NCBI RefSeq assembly: GCF_000316115.1
Contig: NZ_JH993797.1
Span: forward strand, 5,690,486-5,754,485
From: Leptolyngbya sp. PCC 7375
Lineage (GTDB): Bacteria > Cyanobacteriota > Cyanobacteriia > Phormidesmidales > Phormidesmidaceae
DNA: 64,000 nt
Direction: 5' to 3'
The notes below the pieces were generated by a model that was not told the origin of the DNA, did no database searches, and was given only the letters and a program-made list of their open reading frames with translations. This document shows, one piece after another, positions 61,286 through 64,000 of this stretch. Positions within the stretch are counted from its first letter, which is position 1, and every line of letters starts with the position of its first letter. Made by a program: the position numbers and the translations under genes.

Positions 61286-62965
61286 CTAAACTTCTGCATG
61301 GGGAGCATAGTCACGAATCAGATCTATCGAGCGCTCTAGGGCAATAATGCGCTCGGCAACCTGATGGGTTGGAGGCAGCTTCTGCAAAATTTCTAACCGT
61401 TCAAGCCTGTGGGCAACTTGGCCATGGGCACCTACCAAAAATACCTCTCGCCGTTTAGCCAAGGAATCTTTAATCATGGTTTCAATCGCCAGCAAAGCCG
61501 TTACTCCTAATCTAGGGACAGTGCTCAAATCTAGAATCAGGATTTCATAATTTTCTACGATAGCCATGCGCCGAGAGATGGACTTGGCCGCACCAAAGCT
61601 CATGGGACCACTGAGATGGAACATGAGTACTCGTCCCTTAGCGGCTTCTAGCAGGGAGCGTTCTTCAGGGGTGAGCCAGTTTTCATTATCCCCATGGGTC
61701 ACTGCCCGCATATCCTGTACCTGAATATCAGTAATCGCTTGAATGGTCAGCAGGTTGGCTAAAAATACCCCAACGGCCACAGCCGTAATCAGGTCCACAA
61801 AAACCGTGAGTCCCATGACCAGATACATCAAGCCTGCCCCCTTTGTAGACAGGCGATGGGCTCGCTTCAAAAAGCCCCAGTCAATGATGTCAATCCCGAC
61901 TTTGATCAAAATTCCTGCCAATACAGCATGGGGAATTGGTTCAGTCAAAGAACCAGCCTTAAGCACAATTACCGCCAGCACAAGGGCATGAATCATGCCC
62001 GAAAGATTAGTTCTTCCCCCCGTCTGCACATTGATCACGGTACGCATGGTAGCTCCAGCTCCGGGTAAACCACCGAACAAGCCAGCCGCACAATTACCAA
62101 TACCTTGGCCAATTAGCTCACGGTCAGAATCATGTTGGGTGCGTGTAATACTATCGGCGACCAAGGATGTGAGCAGTGAATCTAAAGCTCCCAGTACAGC
62201 CAGCATAATGCTGTACCCCAGCATGTCCTTAATAGCCCCCCAAGAGAAGTAGGGCATATGCAGGCTAGGCAAGCCCGAAGGAATATCACCAATGCGAGGA
62301 ATACCGCTATCGGGGAAGAATCTCACTGATATATAGGTGCAAAGAACCAGGGCAATCAGAGGCGCTGGCAAGATGCGATTAAGCTTTGGCGGGGCAGCAA
62401 ACACAATCGCTAGAGTCAGCAAACCCAGTCCGGCAGCAACAGGGTTGATATTATTAAAAACAGTTGGATACAGCAGAATTGAATCAACAACACCCCCTTG
62501 CCCAACCGCCCCAAACAGAGGGCCAATTTGAATCAGGATAATAATCACCCCCACCCCTGACATAAATCCAGAGATAACGGTGTAGGGCATGAAAGTAATG
62601 TATTTACCTAATCTCAAAAACCCCATCAAAATTTGAAACAGACCCCCCAACATAACCACCGTAAAGGCCATGGCGAGACCGGCCTCTGGGTACTTAGCCG
62701 TCAGTGCCGCAAAGGTAGATGCCATGACTACCGTCATTGGGCCTGTCGGCCCCGAGACCTGGGAAGGAGTACCCCCAAACAGAGCAGCTAAAAAGCCAAC
62801 AAACATGGCTCCATATAGCCCAGCAATGGGTCCTGCTCCAGAAGCAACACCAAAGGCCAGAGCTAAAGGTAAGGCAACAACCGCTGCCGTGACACCACCA
62901 AATAAGTCTCCCCGCAGATTCTTGAAATTGAGACTTGGCAGTAGAACAGATGGAGACAATGCCAT
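61286..62965 (-). CDS. bicA: SulP-family bicarbonate transporter BicA
   Basis: 559 residues, matching BicA (about 560). SulP transporters have 14 membrane segments and a C-terminal STAS domain: here membrane region about 15-400 with FRNIRGD-like NLRGDLFGGVTAAVVALPLA at the start, GGTPSQVSGPTGPMTVVMAS (ion-binding region), FGGLPGAGATMRTVINVQTG, and STAS from about 430 (MFHLSGPMSFGAAKSISRRM). BicA is a sodium-dependent, low-affinity, high-flux bicarbonate importer of the plasma membrane, feeding the carboxysome. Similar SulP proteins import sulfate, but the close agreement with the known BicA sequence makes bicarbonate likely. A broken sbtA lies just upstream on the same strand. Confidence 0.88.
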   Translation of the reverse strand: MALSPSVLLPSLNFKNLRGDLFGGVTAAVVALPLALAFGVASGAGPIAGLYGAMFVGFLAALFGGTPSQVSGPTGPMTVVMASTFAALTAKYPEAGLAMAFTVVMLGGLFQILMGFLRLGKYITFMPYTVISGFMSGVGVIIILIQIGPLFGAVGQGGVVDSILLYPTVFNNINPVAAGLGLLTLAIVFAAPPKLNRILPAPLIALVLCTYISVRFFPDSGIPRIGDIPSGLPSLHMPYFSWGAIKDMLGYSIMLAVLGALDSLLTSLVADSITRTQHDSDRELIGQGIGNCAAGLFGGLPGAGATMRTVINVQTGGRTNLSGMIHALVLAVIVLKAGSLTEPIPHAVLAGILIKVGIDIIDWGFLKRAHRLSTKGAGLMYLVMGLTVFVDLITAVAVGVFLANLLTIQAITDIQVQDMRAVTHGDNENWLTPEERSLLEAAKGRVLMFHLSGPMSFGAAKSISRRMAIVENYEILILDLSTVPRLGVTALLAIETMIKDSLAKRREVFLVGAHGQVAHRLERLEILQKLPPTHQVAERIIALERSIDLIRDYAPHAEV

Positions 62966-62994
62966 GATCGATATCTAACTCCAAACGTTTTGAA

Positions 62995-63620
62995 TTAAAT
63001 GAAAGTAAATAGAAATGCCGGTACTGAAGGGAAAAAATCGCTGGCAACTAGCTTCACTAACAAACTACCCACCAACAAAAAGGCCAAACCATTCGGGCAG
63101 GACTCCTGAAACATTCTCCCCAATCAAGTGTGTCTTGCAAACTCTTATCCTTGAGTCGATTGACAAACACTCTCACCGATAAAAGACCCATAATCATTGC
63201 TGGTGATGACATCAACGCTAAAGTAGCTACCAGATAATTGCCAACGTCAACATTGACTTGAGAGAGAAACGAACTAGCGGTTACAAATGTTACCGCACAA
63301 AGAAAGCTATCAATTGCCGAAATCGCTGAAGCATTGTAGAGATCAAGCTTTAGCCGTAAAATAAAGAAAGAATAAACAGAGACGACAGCAACCACCACCA
63401 CAGCTGACCTTAAGGCCATAGAAACCTCAGAACTCAAACCGCTTTCGTAGAATCCGTCCCCCCCATTAAAGCTGATGGCAACTAATAAATACACAAAGAA
63501 CAGCGTGGAGATCGACTGAGGGATCTCTAAGTCTGACTTGAGACACACAGCTGTCAGGCCAATAACGAAAAACAAGACAGGTGAGTTTAAAACATTCGAA
63601 AGAATCAAGCTAGAGTCCAT
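62995..63620 (-). pseudogene. sbtA: Truncated, frameshifted SbtA bicarbonate permease
   Basis: The frame from 63620 gives 187 residues, starting MDSSLILSNVLNSPVLFFVI, with hydrophobic segments of the first five helices of SbtA (KSDLEIPQ and SFFILRLKLDLYNA are family motifs). At about 63114 the frame breaks: the natural DWGE should continue in the next frame as MFQESCPNGLAFLLVGSLLV, which needs one extra A in an AA run. That frame stops at 62995, and the second half of the roughly 370-residue protein is missing. Family knowledge: SbtA imports bicarbonate with sodium at high affinity. The function is probably lost here, leaving BicA as neighbour. Confidence 0.82.
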
Positions 63621-63811
63621 AGCTCACTTTAGTAAAGTGCGGCGACCGATAGCAGCTGTGTGTCAAGTAAATTCAAACCTATCATCGAATGTGAAGCAGA
63701 GTATTGAAGAATACTTTTAGGTAATTATTTGCGAATATTTATTGAGTTATACGTAGCCAACGGGGTTTAAATACTCCATGATCACTCCCACAAGTTGTTG
63801 CGCCGCCAAGC

Positions 63812-64000
63812 TTATTCAGCCTGCGTATTCCATAGCTCTGTGGTTTGTCGTAGACTTACAAAGTCTCCATTTCCTAAAATTAGGTGATCTAACAAAGGAA
63901 TGCCTAAAATATTTGCTCCTTCCAGTAACTGACGGGTCAACGCTAAGTCAGCATCGCTGGGTTCAAGAATACCGGAGGGATGATTATGGGCGACAATCAC
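63812..64000 (-). CDS. radC: RadC-type JAB/MPN domain protein, 5' end outside window
   Basis: 62 residues of the C-terminus are seen. They carry the JAMM metal motif HNHPSG...SDAD (HNHPSGILEPSDADLALTRQ) and the family ending LLDHLILGNGDFVSLRQT. RadC-type proteins (DUF2466) are putative metal-dependent hydrolases associated with mobile DNA, although their name comes from a repair locus; the function is unclear. The start and N-terminal HhH part lie beyond the window. The stop codon is at 63812. Confidence 0.88.
   Translation of the reverse strand: MIVAHNHPSGILEPSDADLALTRQLLEGANILGIPLLDHLILGNGDFVSLRQTTELWNTQAE

Noticed and set aside
1..64000. tRNA, rRNA or CRISPR array
   Set aside because: No cloverleaf, rRNA sequence or regularly spaced short repeats were found on reading the intergenic regions; a tRNAscan/Infernal run would settle small RNAs.

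Overview
The window is a piece of a beta-cyanobacterial chromosome. The evidence is a beta-carboxysome operon (ccmK2-K1-L-M-N-O), a divergent NdhF4-type NDH-1 subunit, a BicA-type bicarbonate transporter, and many HIP1-like GCGATCGC sites. I cannot assign a genus from the sequence alone. Gene content is a mosaic of conserved housekeeping genes, candidate conflict/defence modules and recently moved insertion sequences.

Region 1 (1-8.7 kb): a 3'-truncated ndhF4 on the minus strand diverges from the carboxysome operon. Twenty bases after ccmO, on the same strand, is a Septu-like pair (PtuA-type ATPase and PtuB-type HNH nuclease). Region 2 (8.8-18 kb): a two-ORF ISKra4-like element, a DM13 protein, a PspA-like protein, a periplasmic-binding/OmpA fusion, a large unknown protein with an HDxxxH motif, and a 2OG-Fe oxygenase gene whose 3' end is cut by a second ISKra4-type element. 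Region 3 (18.5-29 kb): an IS4-type element carrying a nested IS701 element, then a Trypco1 / trypsin-like protease / STAND NTPase cassette, an HtrA-family protease and an IS1634 element.

Region 4 (29-39 kb): a helical-repeat protein with a perfect 50-bp palindrome in its reading frame, glycogen phosphorylase, PdxH, a methyltransferase and an RND efflux pair. Region 5 (39.2-49 kb): a minus-strand cluster of a membrane-anchored coiled-coil/Hsp70-like ATPase, a SNF2/RapA-like translocase and a NERD nuclease-domain protein. It looks like one operon and matches no defence system whose name I know; it is my main candidate for a new system. Upstream of it lies a class III nucleotide cyclase with three copies of an unrecognised helical domain, overlapping a pentapeptide-repeat gene. 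Region 6 (49.6-64 kb): LRR protein, PlsC-type acyltransferase, SGNH hydrolase, beta-barrel protein, a DUF4399 gene split by an IS4 element with a clean 9-bp duplication, BioA, a lipoprotein, a pentapeptide/HTH fusion, BicA, a broken sbtA and the end of radC.

Taken together, the carbon-concentrating functions (CO2 uptake, bicarbonate uptake, carboxysome) sit at both ends of the window, and the middle holds three putative defence cassettes among five insertion sequences. Five insertions could be checked by target duplications (8, 4, 4, 4 and 9 bp); in three of them removing the element restores an open reading frame across the join.
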